A stretch of 64,000 nt of DNA from Thuidium tamariscinum (Eukaryota > Streptophyta > Bryopsida > Hypnales > Thuidiaceae). Shown in pieces: positions 1-12,545 of this stretch. The stretch's first letter is position 1. The number at the start of each line of letters is the position of its first letter. The DNA is taken from contig OX344749.2 of the NCBI GenBank assembly GCA_947034885.2, forward strand, positions 33,785,182 to 33,849,181, given 5' to 3'. The position numbers and the translations under genes were made by a program. Below the pieces are notes generated by a model, which saw nothing but the letters and a program-made list of their open reading frames with translations, had not been told where the DNA came from and searched no databases.

Positions 1-466
1 TTGGAGTTATGTGTTTTTTTGACTCTGTTGCGTACGTAGATTGCTTGAGAATTTCAATTGCAACCGCTGTCGATCTTTGAAGTTGGTTGCGAATTCATGA
101 GATATGCTGAAGGATTGGAATTGGGCGTAATTTAGTACAGCTGCTCGGCAAGATTTTGAGGGTTTATTTAATTTAGTATCTCTTCAGGGTGGTAGCCTGT
201 GAACTTGTGATATGATTGTGTTTTAATGAACTTAGCAATATACGGAGTATTCAGATACAAGTTTCTGGTTGCGTAATTTCTTGAAAGAAATTAAGTCTTG
301 GTATGCCCAGCTGCAATCTGCCCTGTTTGCATTCATTTGAAGGAATTACAAAGAGTCATGGACAACAGCGAATTTTAAGATGTGCATAATTGTGTACGCT
401 GCAGGTTGATCGGTCATAATCTATTTGTAAGCTTATTGGAAGACTGGGAATTTTTTAAAGGAAAAT
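1..466 (+). other. Annexin upstream region / 5' UTR
   Basis: Non-coding sequence leading to the annexin start codon at 467. An AG followed by GTTGATCGG near 404 could be the acceptor of a 5' UTR intron, but nothing else in the sequence supports it. I see no convincing TATA box and no open reading frame of note. Confidence 0.4.
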
Positions 467-2516
467 ATGTCAACCATTACAGTGCCGCCGTATCTCAACA
501 TGTCTGAGGACGTTCAAGGTCTTCATCGAGCGTTTAGAGGTATTCACTTATCCTAGCTGCTCAAATATGTGACACCAGGATAATCCCCCACCCTTGGCCC
601 TGGTTGTTTTTCCGTTTGGCACTTCAGTTGCTATAGTGGAATCTCATTCTTCATGATAAAGCAATGGGGTTACCAACTCTTTCTTGTAATCGGTGAAGAA
701 TGATGTTTAAAGTTAATCTGCAGGTAATTGTAATAATTGTATATACCACCCATTTGCGAGTTTAATCTGACGATTATGGGGATGGCATATTGACAGGGAT
801 CGGTTGTGATACAAAGAGAGTTATTCAAATCCTTGGTCACAGAACTCAGCCACAGCGTACGGCAATTGCTGATGCATACCAACGTCAATACGGACAGAAC
901 ATCCACAGACGTTTGAAATCTGAACTTCACGGCAAACTTGAGGTGCGGTGGTTACATTGATCAATCATATATCTTTTCTTTTACATGCAACATATTAAAG
1001 TCATATTGGCGAAACTGGCATGCCTTAGAGCGCTGAATTGTGATATTCAAGTGCGTAAAGATAAAAATTCTGCATGGTTGCATCTGAGGTTTATGGCGGG
1101 CGTCTGGAAATTTGCCAATTTCTTGAAGTTTTTCCATTTTAATGAGTGAAGAATGTTTATCTTGGGTACCTCGCTTCTGCGTACAGTTTTATTAGTATGG
1201 AATTTGCGTTCAATATACTTGGCCTTCTCTCAAATTTTTCGTTTCACTTGCAGGATGCAGTGCTTTTATGGATGATGAGTCCAGCACAACGGGATGCAAC
1301 TTTGGTGAACGATTCAACGAAGGGACTGGGTACGAGAGACAGAGCATTGATTGGAATTATCTGCTCCCGAACTCCGTCACAAATTTATGAGATCAAGCAA
1401 GCTTATTATGCGATGTATCACCAAACGTTAGAGCGCCAAATTGAAGGAGATACGTCGGGAGATTATAGAAAGGTAAGGAGTTATTGTGTGTATAGGGCGG
1501 TTTGAAATTGCATTAATTCTCTTAAGCATACTCTTCTTTGCACAACGTGTCTTTGTTGATGAATATTTGATTTAATTTGCAGCTTTTGCTAGCACTCGTA
1601 AGAGGAAATCGCTCGGAGATCGCTGCTGTGGACCCGAACTACGCACTAGCAGATGCGCATGCCCTATACCAAGCTGGAGTAGCGAAACTGGGCACAGATG
1701 AAAACACTTTCATTCACATTCTGACGACGCGCAGCCCGGCTCAGTTGAACTTGACCATGCAATACTACAGACAGCAGCATGGCCATGATTTTGAAAGGGT
1801 TGGTTTTTGCACCATATTCCTCTTACTGACTATGGCTGCAGTTGTTGCAGGCATTTGACTCATTCAGTGTATCTTGTTTGTCATGGTCAAGTTGTTGTGA
1901 ATTGGCTGAAAAATGCAAGGAATTGAAGTGAGAGAAGAAAAGTAACTGTAGAAACATCTGCTGCTGTTATGACAGCTTTGTATACACCATGTGACAAATT
2001 CACATTTGTGGCAGGCTATTAAGAAGGAGACTTCTGGACGTTTTGAAGATGCACTTCTTGCTGTTGTTCAGTGCACATGTTATCCTGCTAGATTTTTTGC
2101 CCAGGTGCGTTTTCTGCCATCACAATTTATCAGCAGTAGATCCAATAAGATTTCAATAATATGTAACTGTTTTAAAAACCCTAGGTAACGTCGTAAGGAG
2201 AATCTTGCCTACGAGGTATGAGAGGTCTTTCGGGAGACAGTATGAAATCATGTTGAGTATTATTTTTGACAACAGAATGATTTACATTCTCCAATTGTTC
2301 TTGATTCATTTGCAGGAATTGTATTCGTCAATGAAAGGATTGGGCACAAATGATCAGGATTTGATACGAGTTATTACCACTCGTGCGGAGATTGACATGT
2401 ACTACATAAAAATGGAGTTCCAATCCCTGTACAGGACATCTCTTGAGCAAATGATTGCGGGTGATACTTCTGGAGATTATCGACAGTTCCTTCTCACGCT
2501 TGTCGGAGGTGCTTAA
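467..2516 (+). CDS. Annexin, plant type, six exons, 314 aa
   Basis: Six exons join in frame with GT/AG borders: 467-539, 797-942, 1254-1472, 1583-1798, 2015-2104 and 2316-2516. The product of 314 residues is the usual size for a plant annexin, a calcium-dependent phospholipid-binding protein of cytosol and membranes. Four annexin repeats are visible. Repeat I has GIGCD at 25-29 in place of GxGTD and the plant-conserved His at 39 (ILGHR). Repeat II has Trp79 and GLGT at 97-100. Repeat III has KLGTDE near 181-186. Repeat IV has GLGT at 256-259. Repeats II and IV end in GDTSGDYR, the acidic loop that pairs with GxGT. The ATG was chosen because it gives a short N-terminus directly before repeat I and splices in frame. 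The Thr-to-Cys change in repeat I may weaken that calcium site (inference). The family is clear; the paralogue is not. Confidence 0.93.
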
Positions 2517-3463
2517 ATTCATCTTCCGATGAAAGAACGAAATCTTTCATGTTTCGAGCTGTCGATGAACTGTAGCCTTGTCTTTTCTAAGTCGAAATTA
2601 CTGAGGCTGCTACGTCGACACCGAACCAGTTATCTTCAGGGTATTTCCTTAAAACGCTGGTTGCCGAAATGTTGTCTTGGGAAGTCCGTCGGCACCGAAA
2701 GTTGAACTGAATTATCAAACTCTTTGTTCAATCTTTGAGACGATACGCAGTTTTGCAACTCCCTGGATTTGGGATTGTTAATTCTGGTAAATGCAGCCAT
2801 GTACGGACTTGGAATTTGTATATATTGCCACTAAGCACAGGATGTGAGTTATTGGCCTTGAAAAAACAGGATAAATAGATCTCAGGTGTAAAACAGATAA
2901 AGCTTTTTTAGGTCTGGAAATTTGTGGTAAAAATTGTTACTGCTGAATCTAGGTCTTGGTATTTGAAAGGTTTATGTTCCCTTTCAGCAATTTTGGAGGT
3001 GAAGATTAGGATTGATGATTTGTACTCCGTACAATACATTGGTTTCAATGAGAATAAAGATTTAAAAGGGTCTGTACAATTACTGCGCTCATTGTGAACT
3101 ATTTTATTGGACTGTCTATCCAACAAGATGTATAGTTCCTGTAGGTCAAAAGTGTGTAGAACTTAACGTATGAACGTTTCAACGTATTATCTTATCTGCA
3201 TATTTCTGTAATCCAAAGCGAGCATACTATTTGCGCCAGTCAGCACTCCTTCCAACTGAAAATGTGCTGACGGCTTTCAAAGAACTCCTGAAAATATGAT
3301 ATGAGAACACAAGTGTACCTGAATCGATATCTCCGTCTACAGTAAAATATTGCAAGATCTGGATATGACACGTGCATCAATCTTATTTGGTTAACTTCAG
3401 CCATGTGGGCCAAACATCTTGGATACAACCATCATGATAAGTCATTTGGATAAGGGGCTCCGG
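2517..3463. other. Annexin 3' flank
   Basis: Probable 3' UTR and downstream spacer. Short open frames on either strand (for example 2908-3126 and 3240-3428, minus) have no recognisable features and no codon pattern, so they are not called. Confidence 0.4.
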
Positions 3464-3552
3464 TACGGTGGAAGTGCCCCAAACCGTCCAAAATAAGGAA
3501 TTCAGCATAGTTGGAGGGAGACTTTCCTAAAACTGATATTTTTCTAGTATTA

Positions 3553-3772
3553 AGGGAGAGGCATCCAATGGCGCACTTGTACCCAATGCCGTCCGTTTCT
3601 ACAGCACACAATCATTTCAGGCTATAAATGTAGGTAGGCAGTACATGGCTTATTGCTTTTGACCTAAAACAATAAGCAGTCTACAGTCCCGCTACATTTC
3701 TATTCTAGAATGAATGATTGACTTAGAAATGGACGACATTGGGTGCAAGTGCGCCATTGGGTGCCTCTACCG
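3553..3772. mobile_element. Nested TA-flanked MITE, 220 bp
   Basis: Terminal inverted repeats of about 45 bp start AGGGAGAGGCATCCAATGG on the left and mirror CGGTAGAGGCACCCAATGG on the right. TA lies on both sides (3551-3552 and 3773-3774). The opposite arm of the surrounding element, near 10970-10985, shows the uninterrupted site with a single TA, which fixes the insertion boundary. The TIR resembles that of its host element (shared CGGTRGARGCACCCAA-like end). Confidence 0.8.
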
Positions 3773-4369
3773 TAGCGAGTGAAAATCATGAGTATTCAAA
3801 AAAAAGAAATAGAATTTTCGGACATTGTATGTAATTTCTATGTTTTTTTTGAAGTGATGGCTCCCTAGACCACTAAAAGTGTGCAATAGGTGCACTCAAA
3901 ACTAAACCCTGTGAAAATCAACACTCAGCCAACCAGATTTCCCTATGTGTCCTTCAATTGTGTCAGCAAATTACAATCACACATGTGGCAAATACATTAA
4001 CTGCACTGTAGGAACATATTTGAGTGATTCTATAGTCCACTGCAAGGTACACAGATGGAAATGGGTGTATTTCCCTTTTATAAATCTTCCGGAAGCAAGC
4101 ATTAGTCTTTTTTTGTCATCATGATGCGATATTGCACCATTTTAAATAAGTTTCTTCTTTCTAGTAGATAGAAGTAATCTTACTATGCTAGAAAGTTTTC
4201 ATTTTTATTCAAAATATAGATGAAATCATCAAATTTAGATGAAAAAGTATTAGAATTTGATTGGAAAGTGCTTTTTGGTCCAAAAGATAAATGAATGTAG
4301 AAATACCAATTTTTTTGTGTTCCCCATCTTGGCACTTTTTCAAAAACTAAAAAAAAGATTGACAAGCAT

Positions 4370-5600
4370 CTATGTCACAAAATGTCAATGCAAGAGAAGT
4401 TTGGCATCATGGCATGTTTTAATTGGTTGAAGAGAGGTAGATAAAGATTCATAATATCTATACTTGCATTGTCTAAATTTTCATTAGGATAGGAATGAAG
4501 TAGAAATTTCATTGGTCTTGTTTTGATTTGTTGAAGGGAAAAGATTAAAACTTTGCATGTTTCAATAGGTTGAGAAGGTATTTAAGATAGAATGTCCAAT
4601 TATTCAATAAGGCAAATTAACCCCTAAGCGCCGGCAGCGCCATTCTGTGGCTTACGAATGACTTTTCCAAGCCACTAGAAGGGCTGAACAGTACTTTTTT
4701 CATCCATTTTTTTTCAATGACCTTTCATGTTGAGTTACAAAGAGTGTCCAAGTGAATTCTTAGTGTAATTGATTTTTTTTTTCATGTAATTGAGAAATAA
4801 TGAAGGAAAACGGATGGCAAAATTTGTCATTTTAGTGTATCTTGAGAAATTGAGTAAATCTGAAATTTCTCCTTGAAAACGACATTTTTTGAATTTGAGC
4901 CCAACTAATGAAATGGAGGTCCTCTACTCTAGTTTCTTTTCCAATTGAAACTTTGAAAAAATTCCTAAAATTGAATATTTTATTGCAGTTTGAACTTTGG
5001 CTGTATTTTTAATGTCCATTGCATTCTAATTGTAGATGTACACGGCAAATTAGTTTACACCATGATGATTTCCACTGTATTTTTCACACATGGTGAAATT
5101 TTCAGATTTTTTGAGATTATTTTCTATTTTATATGATTTTTTCTTCATTTTTTCTTCAAAAAATTCCAAAAAATACAATTTTCCTCAAAATAATCTGAAA
5201 TTTTTGTGAAGTATAGAGGACATGTATTTTCATCTCTGAAAAATAAAATAAAAAATTTCATACAAATCTGGGTATAAAATGGCAACAAACTGGGTGACAG
5301 ACGGTAAGTCCTGAAACCAGTGGCTATAGGCCCGGCGTTTAAGGGTTAAAGTAGAAATCTCATTGGTCTAGTGCCAACCAATATCAATTTAAAAATGAAA
5401 TCCATCTAAAATAATCTAAATGCATGAGACTTTCACCATCAAGACAAATTTTTATTGGTAACCACTCAATCAAATAAGAGAAACATTTCAAGTCTCCTAC
5501 ATTGACATTATGTACAATGATTGCAAATTAGGCCAAGTCATCAAAAATAATCACTTGCTTTGCAATAACCTAGTCCATAATCTGGGGAACAAATATCTTG
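4370..5600. repeat. Dispersed repeat block, interrupted
   Basis: Two diverged units (about 4375-4515 and 4540-5370) share phrases such as GAAGTAGAAATTTCATTGG. They match a single block at about 20205-20400 in the same orientation. The second unit is split by the TTAA-flanked element at 4617-5349. Around 5533-5583 it carries a half copy of the foldback found at 20535-20645. Confidence 0.6.
4617..5349. mobile_element. TTAA-flanked element, CCCCT ends
   Basis: TTAA at 4617-4620 and 5346-5349 bounds an insert that starts CCCCTAAGCGCCGG and ends CCGGCGTTTAAGGG. Deleting the insert with one TTAA restores alignment to the related repeat block near 20310, which supports a 4-bp TTAA target duplication. 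No coding potential. Probably a MITE of the same group as those at 29805, 53970 and 54898. Confidence 0.65.
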
Positions 5601-6800
5601 GTAAGGCATGGACGTAACAAGGATAAAGCCATTCGGACAAGTCCTTGTGGTAAAGATGTTCCGGAAGCAAGCATCCATGTTACGTAATCCTGGGAACAAG
5701 CATCTTGGTAAGGCATCCACGTAACAAGCACACAAAGAATGCATCTGTTAAGTTATGACCAATCTGTTAAGGCATCCAGCTACCTCCATCCACATAATAG
5801 CAACTACAGGCGACCAAGCTAAGTAACTTTTCAGCGAACACTTTCACAAAATGGAGTTGATAACCTGGTTTCTTGTATTCCAAGGACGTCTAAATGCAAT
5901 AATGTGCCCAAACTTGCATCAAAGTTGTCCATGAGAAATGTCTAGGTAATCAGCATCTCGGTGAGGCATCCAGGTAACAAGCAAGGCATTTGGATTCCGA
6001 CCATCCCGGTTAGTACTATCCATTCCATTGTATACCAACACTGTGAGGTAATTTTCCTCCTCATTAATCACGGGCAACTAATGACGTCAGACTGACACCG
6101 TCGAAAAAGCAAAAACCATAAGCAAAACCACTTTCAAACTCGCGCACTACAAAAGACGCAAGAAGAATTCAACATCTTTTCAAGTCAGACATGAATCACG
6201 AAGTCATTCATTCAAAACTCCTATTCCATGCTCAAATGAACTCATATCTGAATATGACTCCGAAAAAGCTATTATTAACAAGTATACACAATTGAAGTAA
6301 AGCGTTGCTTCTTCACGAGAAGTCAATAGAGAAGTGAATAGCTTCCAACTGATACTGGACAACCACTCTCAAGTTCATAGTTCCTTTCAAGTCAAGGAAG
6401 TCTTGGCGCTTCCTCTCCACACGAGTGTTCCTGGAGAAAGAAAACAACCCACGCATTACTTCAAAACTCAACTACTGTAATCTGGATATCTATTCGGATG
6501 CAAATTCGTCACTTTACTTGTGGATGTAAATCTGTAGTGGCCTAGAACCTCTCCACAGCTCTCCACAGCTCTCTTAAAAATCACTCTTAACTATGTTATG
6601 CAGATAATATCCTCCTGCTTCCATTCAAAGTCAATAGCCGTACACATTGAGCCACACATGCTACATCCCTTGCTCATACGTCCAACCCAGTGTATGCATA
6701 AATGAGTTGCTATTGGTAACAGGGGTCAGTATAAAACACAATTTTATTGTATCTCTAAAATTGAGCATGAGTAAACACATAGAACAGATTCATTGCAGAT
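5601..6800. other. Intergenic, no recognised gene
   Basis: Higher complexity than the surrounding DNA. It contains direct repeats of a phrase like GTAAGGCATCCACGTAACAAGC (around 5600-5730 and 5760-5990). No ORF or RNA gene is supportable. Confidence 0.4.
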
Positions 6801-7620
6801 ATCAGTCCATGATATAAATTAAACATCCCCAAATATCTTCTTGAAGTGAGTGCAGTACAAACGACCAAATTAATCTAAATGCAATCCACTCAGAACACGA
6901 TAGAAGAGAAAAAGTATACCCTTCGATCAGTTTCGTGAATGATGAGGCCGGGACGGAGGCGCCCCTGCATGCCCATGGGCGGCATTTCCTGGTCCCTGGC
7001 TCGACGGGGCAGAAGGAGCCCGATGGTCGGGACCTGAGTCTCCACCACCGAATAACCACGGCAGACACATGGCTTCCCGCTTACCCTAAAAAATTACAAG
7101 AACCACAAAATATTAGAGCACAAACATACTCATCCCTAAACACGAAACTAAAGCGATCAGGCGTTGTGAAAGGGCAGCATTAGATTGTTCTCGAACCTCA
7201 GAGGAATGATACAGTTCTTCTTGGCCGTGATCCTAAAGAAGTGAAAGGAGAATTCAAAACTTTTCCAGGGTTACAACTGCGACCATGTGTAATAATCGTG
7301 AAGCAGCAAGATCACCAAACCCCAGAAAAAGCTGGTTCCAAAAGGATGAGATTCAAGAAACCCTAAGCTTTACTACAGGGGTAGTGAATTCTCTTACTTG
7401 GGGTCCGACGAGGAATGTATTCAAGTATGCTAAGGTAGGCTTAGAATTTCAATAAACTGAATGCGTCTCTCTTCACTACTGACAAATCTTGCGAAGAAAC
7501 TTGAGGCAGATTCAAAACTGCGGTGGAAGAAGGGAGGGAAGAAGACGCGTCATGGAACCTCGGAAGCTGCCACGTTAGCGGAGTACGTGGCAGTTGTGGA
7601 CGATAAGCTAGACCTCTTTT
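6800..7620 (-). other. GC-richer island, possible small gene or gene remnant
   Basis: Base composition changes sharply here, with CpG-containing stretches at 6935-7080 and 7500-7600. On the minus strand a donor-like CCCCAA|GTAAG (near 7395-7402) and acceptor-like TTTAG sites before about 7235 and 7090 suggest spliced transcription. The frames between them are short. A 47-aa minus-strand frame starting MCLPWLFGGGDSG and rich in Gly, Pro, His and Ser lies in about 6935-7075. I do not recognise a family. It could equally be a captured gene fragment, since it sits inside the 7.6-kb TA-flanked element. Confidence 0.3.
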
Positions 7621-7699
7621 ATGTCACCTTTTCTTACTTCCTCTGTCCCCAAATAAATCCACGGTTTTCAAATATGCTTGTCCCAAATAAAATTTGAAA

Positions 7700-10670
7700 C
7701 AACTTAATGGACAACAACTAAAATTAGTTTGAGTACCTTGGAGCAAAAGAATCCATAGTACTACGTATCATGTTTTAGAGACTGTACATCAATGTAATCA
7801 TTGCACACGGAATCAAAATACAACCTCTAACCAACCTAAGGTGAAAAATTCAATCCACAATTGTACAAATTTTTTTATTAATATATATCTTATTGAAAAT
7901 TTCTTAGGATTGAATTAGTGAACATTGCTAGAATTGAGTCCAAAAATCATCAATGGACATCACTCTACCAATGTTGCTTAGAAAATGATAAAAATTAATA
8001 CCACTGAAAAATTTCCAAAAAGGGAAAAAAGATTTCAATTTCACTATTTGTTTTCAACATGTAGTGCTTCAATGTTGACTTCCAATCTTTTATACCTAGT
8101 CAAGCTTAGTAGAAGCTACAATAACTACACAATCCTATGAAATAAGAAACAACTCATACATTAATCTTGCTATTACTAGAAAATACTTGATTTATTTTGG
8201 GGCAGGACGATTATTTCATATCCTTCATTCCTTTGCAAAAAATAAATGTACCATTTTGATTCTTTAGGGTTATTTTAGTACAATGTTTAAAATATATATT
8301 TTAAAATATAATTTATACATCTATTCATCTATTCTATTGTATAATTTATACAATGAAAAAGATTCAATGAAGACATCTATTCATTTTTCATTAGAAGAAC
8401 GTGACTACTAAGATGTATAAAGTCAACTATATTTTGTGACAACTTTTGAGGTTCTATGGTATATTAATGTATTACTTTATTAATCTTATCCTAATTTCAC
8501 AATGATATAATCTTTTGTCATAAGTTCATCCATATATCACACAAATGATCACTTTTTCATTCATTTTCCATTTAGTGTAAATGTGAAGTATATTGGGCTA
8601 GAATTTAATTTCTTCCTTCATTTGCACTTTAATCACAAAATCATTGCAAATTTTGCACCAAGTTGTACTAATATATTATAATTTCAAGATGCTTATCTTA
8701 TCACTATCATCTAAGATTGTCACATCTTCATTAAAATTGTATTAGATAAGTATGTCATTGCAAAAAGGTCCATTCTTCATCCCTTGCATAGCTAAACATA
8801 TCCTACATGCAATATATCCACCTTGATTTGTTACTTCCATTCATTTCTTGTTGGTAGTAGAGATGCCCCAATTAGCAAAAGATTTTATTTTTTTCTATGG
8901 TAATCAATAACAAATTATCTTATTATTCACTATACAACTTGTAATGTACAATTTCTACCAAATTTGTCATACTAACAATACTTTAAATATTATGGACTTT
9001 GTGACATTTATGATAATAATGAATGTCGTGTAATGGTAGATTCTACCTAAAATGGCTTGCCACACTTAGATGAATATATATACCAATAAAAATAGCTTCA
9101 TCATCACTTTAGTCAAGATTGCAAGTAAGACTAGTAAACCATTTGTAATATTAGATTTTGTTTGTCCAATATGTACATAGTTTGTACATATTATACTCAT
9201 TACTTTGCAAGTGCCAATGCAATTTTAGTTTTTGGCAACAAACTTGAATACTAGCTAGGGTCAATAATCATACATATTGAATTGCATTAATTTATTATAT
9301 TTTGGGTATATTTAACTTCGTTAAGGTAGAATGCCCTAAAATTGGACTTTTGAATTATATAGTGTAGTTTTTTAAATTAAATTCTCATAAATTTCTTAAA
9401 GGCCTTACAAGCATTTATTTTAAATCTAAAATGCTTTGTTCAATACTTTTTTTTTATTATCATATAAATTTGTGTTGATTTTTCAAAGTCTAACTTAGTA
9501 GTTTTTTAAATCCATATGCAAATTTTACATGTAGTGGTTGGACATTTCAAATTGAATGTCTACTTATTTTCAAGTTTTTTTTGCACATGATTTGGATAAA
9601 TGTTTGGATATGTTTATGTCTACTTTAATTGTTTTTATGGATATTGAACTCAAGTGTCTATTTTGCTTCATTGTTATAGATTGTAGGCTGGATGAAAAAA
9701 GGCATTGAATTCCCAAATAGGAAGCTTTAAAGATTAAAAATATTCTACTATTGAAAGTAGCCATCTATCATTCTTTGTTTGCTTTTAAAGATTACTTGCT
9801 TACTACCAAAGGTTGTTAGTTGCTATAAAAAGTTCATTTGCCATTACATAATTATGTACAATTATTGTCTTTTCAAAAAAATTAATCTTCTATATAAAGA
9901 ATATTCTTATAAAGTTGAACCTATAGACTTAATTTATTTGAGATGTTTAGAAATTGCAATATTACAAGCATTAGATTTCAACTTCATTTCAACAAATTTC
10001 AATACCTTATTTTAAGAGGAATTTTAGAAGAAATTTTAGAATACTAAGTTTCAAGTTTTATTTCAAAAATTAGGTGATGGCATACAAAAAATATATATCT
10101 AATTAGCATACAAAAATCAATTAAATTCTAAAATCTTCAAAGGATGTTGAATTTGAAGAAATTTTTGGGTACACACAAACTTTGCCTTCAAAAACGAAAT
10201 ACAAGTTGTCTAATATAAAGGTTTTTCATTAAACAAAAAAATTAAAATCAAACTCATTACACTAGATTATGCATAAAAGTTTGATAAATAACTTATGTGT
10301 TTCAAAAATACTCATCATACAATTACTTTTGTTGTTTAGGCCTACAATCAAATTGTTACTCTAAGCTTTGAGGGACTATACTTTCCTTCAAGCCTATAGT
10401 ATTCAAAGTGAGCCCACTTGTTCAATAAGTAAAACTATTGCTCAATCATCTTTTTCATGTCATTTGCAAAATGTAGCCAACAATATACATAGTAATTGCA
10501 TCTACAACATGCAATTTAGTTTTGGTATTTGACTGAATTCACTATCCAAAGATTTCAGCCAAATCAAATGCACAACTACCTTGTTTAGCTCTAGCCAAAT
10601 AATTACAACCCTTGTTTCTAGTGGCAAATCATGTTTAATGGATATCTAGATGTTTAGGAAATAAATCTAA
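7700..10670. other. AT-rich interior, nothing recognised
   Basis: About 3 kb of strongly AT-rich sequence with only short random open frames (for example 9570-9764 minus, 9779-10015 plus). No transposase motif, RNA gene or tandem array is seen. Confidence 0.5.
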
Positions 10671-11059
10671 GAGAGAAACACCCATTCTCGTCCATGTACC
10701 TTGCAATGGACTATAAAATCATCAAAATATGTCCCTACAGTGCAGTTAATATATTTGCTACATGTGTGATTGTAATTTGTTGACACAATTGAAGGACACA
10801 TAGGAAAATCTAATTGGCTGAGTACTGATTTATACAGGGTTTAGTTTTTGGTGCACCTATTGCACACTTTCAATGGTCTAGGGAGCCATCACTTCAAAAA
10901 AAAACATAGAAATTATATACAATGTGTGAAAATTCTATTTATTTTTTTGAATATTCATGATTTTCACTCACTAATACTAAAAAAATATCAATTTTAGGAA
11001 ATCCTCCCTCCAACTATGCTAAATTCTTTATTTGGATGGTTTTGGGTGCTTCCACCGTA

Positions 11060-11880
11060 GCTTTATTTTGTGGCAACCAAATTTTTTTGCACATAAGGTG
11101 AATGAACTAGTGGTCAACTAAATAAATAAGGTAGATGACATTTAGGTTGATGCCGTTAAGGACAAAGTGGCACATATTGGTCAACTTGTGGTGTCTAGAA
11201 GAATGGTAGTACATCATTGTTCCATGATATTGGAAATCTATACTACAAGTGACATATCCAATAGTTTGCAAGAGAATTAGGAAAAGAATTATATACAATA
11301 TATGAAATACAAACTAATGGAGGAATAGGAAAAGTTCTATTAGATTTCCATCATTCATCTAACATCATTCAGTTGTAAATAAAGATGCATTGAAATAGAC
11401 AAATTCAAAATATTAACAAAAATTAGGATTTGTAAACCATTAAAAAAAATTGTTCACTTAGAACTTTTAGACTGTAATAATATAATCAACAAATAGAAAC
11501 GAAAAACTCTCCCATTGAAATGTATGCATTTTACATGGTTTTTAGACAAAACTTTTTCAATGGTAGTGATATATGAGAATTGCAATAGCCAAGGTTGTGA
11601 CATTGGGTGGATATAGGTTATTAGATGTGTTTTGTTGAGTGGACATATTAGACAAGATGAACCACTTGGAAATTTTAGGATTTGAGAATTTGCAAAATAA
11701 ATAAAGAAGATTGTGATCATTTACTTTTATTGAATCACATGACATAAGGGTTGTAGATGTGGCTTTTATACTAGAATCAAGGTACAAACAATAGAGGTGG
11801 TGACCTAAAGTTGACATGAAAGTAGTAGGGTTGTGAATGTAAACACGATTTTCTATATTAGTGTGATGTTGACTTTTCCT
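11060..11880. other. AT-rich spacer, nothing recognised
   Basis: Two overlapping minus-strand open frames (11454-11720, 11557-11817) have no domain-like content and look like chance. No repeat structure is visible. Confidence 0.45.
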
Positions 11881-12119
11881 ATTGGGATGTCTATCAATGT
11901 TGGTCCAAACACACTATGATGCATCCAAATTCACGTCAGTCCAAATTTTTTGGATGGCCTATTGTTTGAATGGCTTATCCATTGACTAGACAATTTGGCC
12001 ATCTAATTCAATAGATCATGGACCATCTAGGCCATCCAAAAAAATTCCTTTTTTTCAAGAACTTGATTGAAATTGAGATTGAATCCTAATGTTGCATGAG
12101 TTAGACATCTATCTAGATG

Positions 12120-12430
12120 TGACACGACACTAATGACCTTGGATATAACAATATAGGCGGCAATGTTGTTGTCTAGGTATGGACATAGATGGGTATCAAT
12201 TTAGATTGTTTGGATACAAGTGATGACATAGTTTGTTTGGATATAGACGTATGATTGGTTATATGCAACAACATAATTTGTTAGGCTCAATCAAAAACAA
12301 ACAACAGCATAGGTTGTCTAGGTGCGGATAGAGACAAATAAATAACAATGTAATTTGTCTAGGTGTAGATATAGACAAGCAACAACTTAGTTTGTTTGGG
12401 CATGGGTGAACAATGTGTGGAAAGGTGGTA
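12120..12430. repeat. Degenerate minisatellite, copy A
   Basis: Imperfect units of roughly 45-50 bp recur. Each carries a form of CAACAATGTAATTTGTCTAGGTG followed by GGATATAGACAA. Units are strongly diverged. The reverse complement of the same repeat occurs at 16570-16830. Confidence 0.6.
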
Positions 12431-12545
12431 ATGCTGCCATAAGAGGTAAAAACATTGTTAAATGGCTAAATCTACACAATTCCTAGGTGGAGGTAACAAC
12501 ACAATAGGCATATCAAATGTGCACATCATCATCTACTAGTGCCTC

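Larger units (their letters stand above)
3464..11059. mobile_element. 7.6-kb TA-flanked element with long inverted ends
   Basis: The left end begins CGGTGGAAG at 3466 after TA (3464-3465). The right end finishes CTTCCACCG at 11057 before TA (11058-11059). About 390 bp align between the left arm (3466-4080, ignoring a nested MITE) and the reverse complement of the right arm (10670-11057). Terminal inversion plus flanking TA is the hallmark of Tc1/mariner-type elements. No transposase is recognisable inside, so this is a non-autonomous composite, or alternatively two inverted copies of a smaller repeat that happen to enclose 6.6 kb. A lone right end of the same family lies at 19890-20076 and a decayed one at about 51540-51730. 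Confidence 0.55.

Noticed and set aside
670..930. 86-codon minus-strand frame
   Set aside because: Lies over annexin exon 2 on the other strand; no domain.
12120..12430. CRISPR-like array of spaced repeats
   Set aside because: Units are degenerate without constant repeats and unique spacers, and the genome is a plant.
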